Source: an uncultured Elusimicrobium sp. (GTDB taxonomy: Bacteria > Elusimicrobiota > Elusimicrobia > Elusimicrobiales > Elusimicrobiaceae). Taken from it: DNA of 6,765 nucleotides. The DNA is taken from NCBI GenBank assembly GCA_902767385.1, contig CACXHA010000048.1, forward strand, positions 1 through 6,765, written 5' to 3'. The translations under genes and the position numbers were made by a program. This document shows, one piece after another, positions 5,524-6,765 of this stretch. The notes under the pieces were generated by a model. That model saw only the letters and a list, made by a program, of their open reading frames with translations. It did not search any database and was not told where the DNA came from. How positions within the stretch are numbered: position 1 is the stretch's first letter; the number at the start of each line of letters is the position of its first letter.

Positions 5524-5529
5524 TACAAT
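5524..5529 (+). promoter_or_regulatory. Possible -10 box of ppdK
   Basis: TACAAT lies about 60 nt before the ppdK start, with a poor -35 (TTTATT, 5501-5506) at a 17-nt spacing. The leader would be about 53 nt and includes the palindrome ACGCGCGCGT (5556-5565). TATAAG at 5531-5536 is an alternative -10. Confidence 0.4.
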
Positions 5530-5589
5530 ATATAAGAATATTCACGCCCGCTCTTACGCGCGCGTTAACTTATGATTAGGGAGAACACC

Positions 5590-6765
5590 ATGGTTAAGAA
5601 AACCACTAAAAAAGCAACCGCCCAAAAAGCGGCCGCTAAAAAAACTGTTGTAAAAAAACCCGTTTCTAAAAAAATTAAAAATGTGAAATACGTTTATTCC
5701 TTCGGTGCCGGTAAGGCAGAAGGCAACGGAAAAATGAAGGAACTTTTGGGCGGTAAAGGGGCCAACTTAGCTGAAATGTCCGGCCAGTTAAAATTGCCCG
5801 TTCCCCCCGGTTTTACCATTACCACCGAAGTCTGCACCTACTACTGGAACAACAAAAAAACCTATCCTAAAACCTTAAAAGCAGACGTAGAAGCCAACCT
5901 TAAAAAAGTAGAAAAAGAAACCAAAAAAGAATTTGGTTCTGCCACCAACCCCTTGCTCGTGTCCGTACGTTCTGGGGCGCGTGCTTCCATGCCGGGTATG
6001 ATGGAAACTATTTTGAACATCGGTCTTACCGAAAAAACGATTCCGGGTATGATTGCCAAAACCAACAATGCCCGCTTTGTGTACGACGCTTACCGCCGCT
6101 TAATTATGATGTACTCCGATGTAGTAATGGAAAAAGCCGCCGGTATTGAACCCAAAGACGGCGAAGGAATCCGCAAAATTTTAGACGGCATGATGGCCAA
6201 AAAGAAAGCCGAACTGAAAGTAAAAGACGATACGCAAATCCCGGCCGAAGAGCTTAAAAAACTGTGCGTAGAATTTAAGAAAACCGTTAAAAAAGTGCTC
6301 GGCAAAGAATTCCCGGATAATCCGGTGGAACAATTGTGGGGCGCTATCGGGGCGGTGTTTGCTTCTTGGAACGGTAAACGCGCTATTGCTTACCGCGCCA
6401 TTGAAAATATTCCCAACGATTGGGGTACCGCTGTAAACGTACAAACCATGGTATTTGGTAACATGGGTGACACCAGCGCCACCGGCGTGGCCTTTACCCG
6501 CAACCCGGGTAACGGCGATTCCCACTTCTACGGCGAATACTTAATCAACGCCCAGGGCGAAGACGTGGTAGCCGGTATCCGCACTCCGTCGCCGATGAAC
6601 AAGTGGTCCACCAACGCGCACTCCGCGCACTTGCCGACGTTGGAAAAAGTGATGCCGAAAGTGTACAAACAATTAGATGATATCCAAAAACGCTTGGAAA
6701 AACACTTCCACGATATGTTGGATATTGAATTTACCATTGAACACGAAACCTTGTGGATGTTGCAA
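5590..6765 (+). CDS. ppdK: Pyruvate, phosphate dikinase (5' part, runs off the window)
   Basis: PPDK interconverts pyruvate + ATP + phosphate and PEP + AMP + pyrophosphate. In anaerobes it often serves as the glycolytic pyruvate-forming step. The 392 visible residues cover the N-terminal nucleotide-binding domain. The signature ELLGGKGANLAEM spans 51-63 (K56 matches the ATP-site lysine), and SVRSGARASMPGMMETILN spans 125-143 (R127 is the ATP-site arginine). In DIEFTIE (378-384), D378 and E380 match the metal/ATP residues. The last codon, Q392, corresponds to the ATP-site glutamine, recalled as Q335 in the Clostridium symbiosum enzyme. The phosphohistidine and PEP/pyruvate domains lie beyond the edge. 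Before the normal family start (near KYVYSFG, 33-39) is an extra Lys/Ala-rich stretch of about 32 residues. The start at 5590 has AGGGAG (5578-5583) at 6 nt; an in-frame ATG at 5572 lacks a ribosome site. Confidence 0.96.
   Translation, partial: MVKKTTKKATAQKAAAKKTVVKKPVSKKIKNVKYVYSFGAGKAEGNGKMKELLGGKGANLAEMSGQLKLPVPPGFTITTEVCTYYWNNKKTYPKTLKADVEANLKKVEKETKKEFGSATNPLLVSVRSGARASMPGMMETILNIGLTEKTIPGMIAKTNNARFVYDAYRRLIMMYSDVVMEKAAGIEPKDGEGIRKILDGMMAKKKAELKVKDDTQIPAEELKKLCVEFKKTVKKVLGKEFPDNPVEQLWGAIGAVFASWNGKRAIAYRAIENIPNDWGTAVNVQTMVFGNMGDTSATGVAFTRNPGNGDSHFYGEYLINAQGEDVVAGIRTPSPMNKWSTNAHSAHLPTLEKVMPKVYKQLDDIQKRLEKHFHDMLDIEFTIEHETLWMLQ

Noticed and set aside
1..6765. CRISPR array, tRNA, rRNA, insertion sequence or phage genes
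   Set aside because: No regular short repeats, cloverleaf, transposase or integrase-like frame, or terminal inverted repeats with target duplication were seen.

Overview
The window is 6.8 kb of a compact bacterial chromosome with moderate GC. It carries six genes plus the 5' part of a seventh, and every intergenic gap is under 200 bases. HydE (maturation of [FeFe]-hydrogenase) and a pyruvate phosphate dikinase point to a strictly anaerobic, fermenting bacterium that uses pyrophosphate-linked glycolysis. An Elusimicrobiota-like host would fit, but that is a tentative inference from gene content and style, not shown by any marker here.

Layout, left to right. (1) An rpsO-pnp operon on the minus strand (2443 to 46) encodes ribosomal protein S15 and polynucleotide phosphorylase. 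It has a structured leader and ends in a strong intrinsic terminator at the left edge. (2) A minus-strand DUF805-like membrane protein (3132-2617) has its own terminator. (3) A 40-residue minus-strand microprotein (3350-3228) has an ideal Shine-Dalgarno sequence. (4) hydE lies on the plus strand (3499-4536). (5) A minus-strand secreted protein built from three copies of an HN-x-x-RP repeat (5424-4543) converges on hydE with only 6 bp between stop codons. (6) The first 392 codons of ppdK lie on the plus strand (5590 to the window end), behind a Lys/Ala-rich N-terminal extension.

rpsO and pnp are a classic translation/RNA-decay pair and look translationally coupled. The other genes look like separate transcription units, not one pathway. 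No hydF, hydG or hydrogenase structural gene is in the window.

The most unusual signals are in the two divergent intergenic regions (3351-3498 and 5425-5589). Both carry a related GGCC-rich inverted repeat: 18 of 24 positions are identical and all six differences are transitions. In both, one of the two flanking genes appears leaderless, with a -10 hexamer exactly 6 nt before the ATG, a TTG-type -35 17 nt further upstream, and no Shine-Dalgarno sequence. The gene on the other side has a normal leader with a good Shine-Dalgarno sequence. This suggests a shared promoter architecture or a dispersed regulatory repeat.
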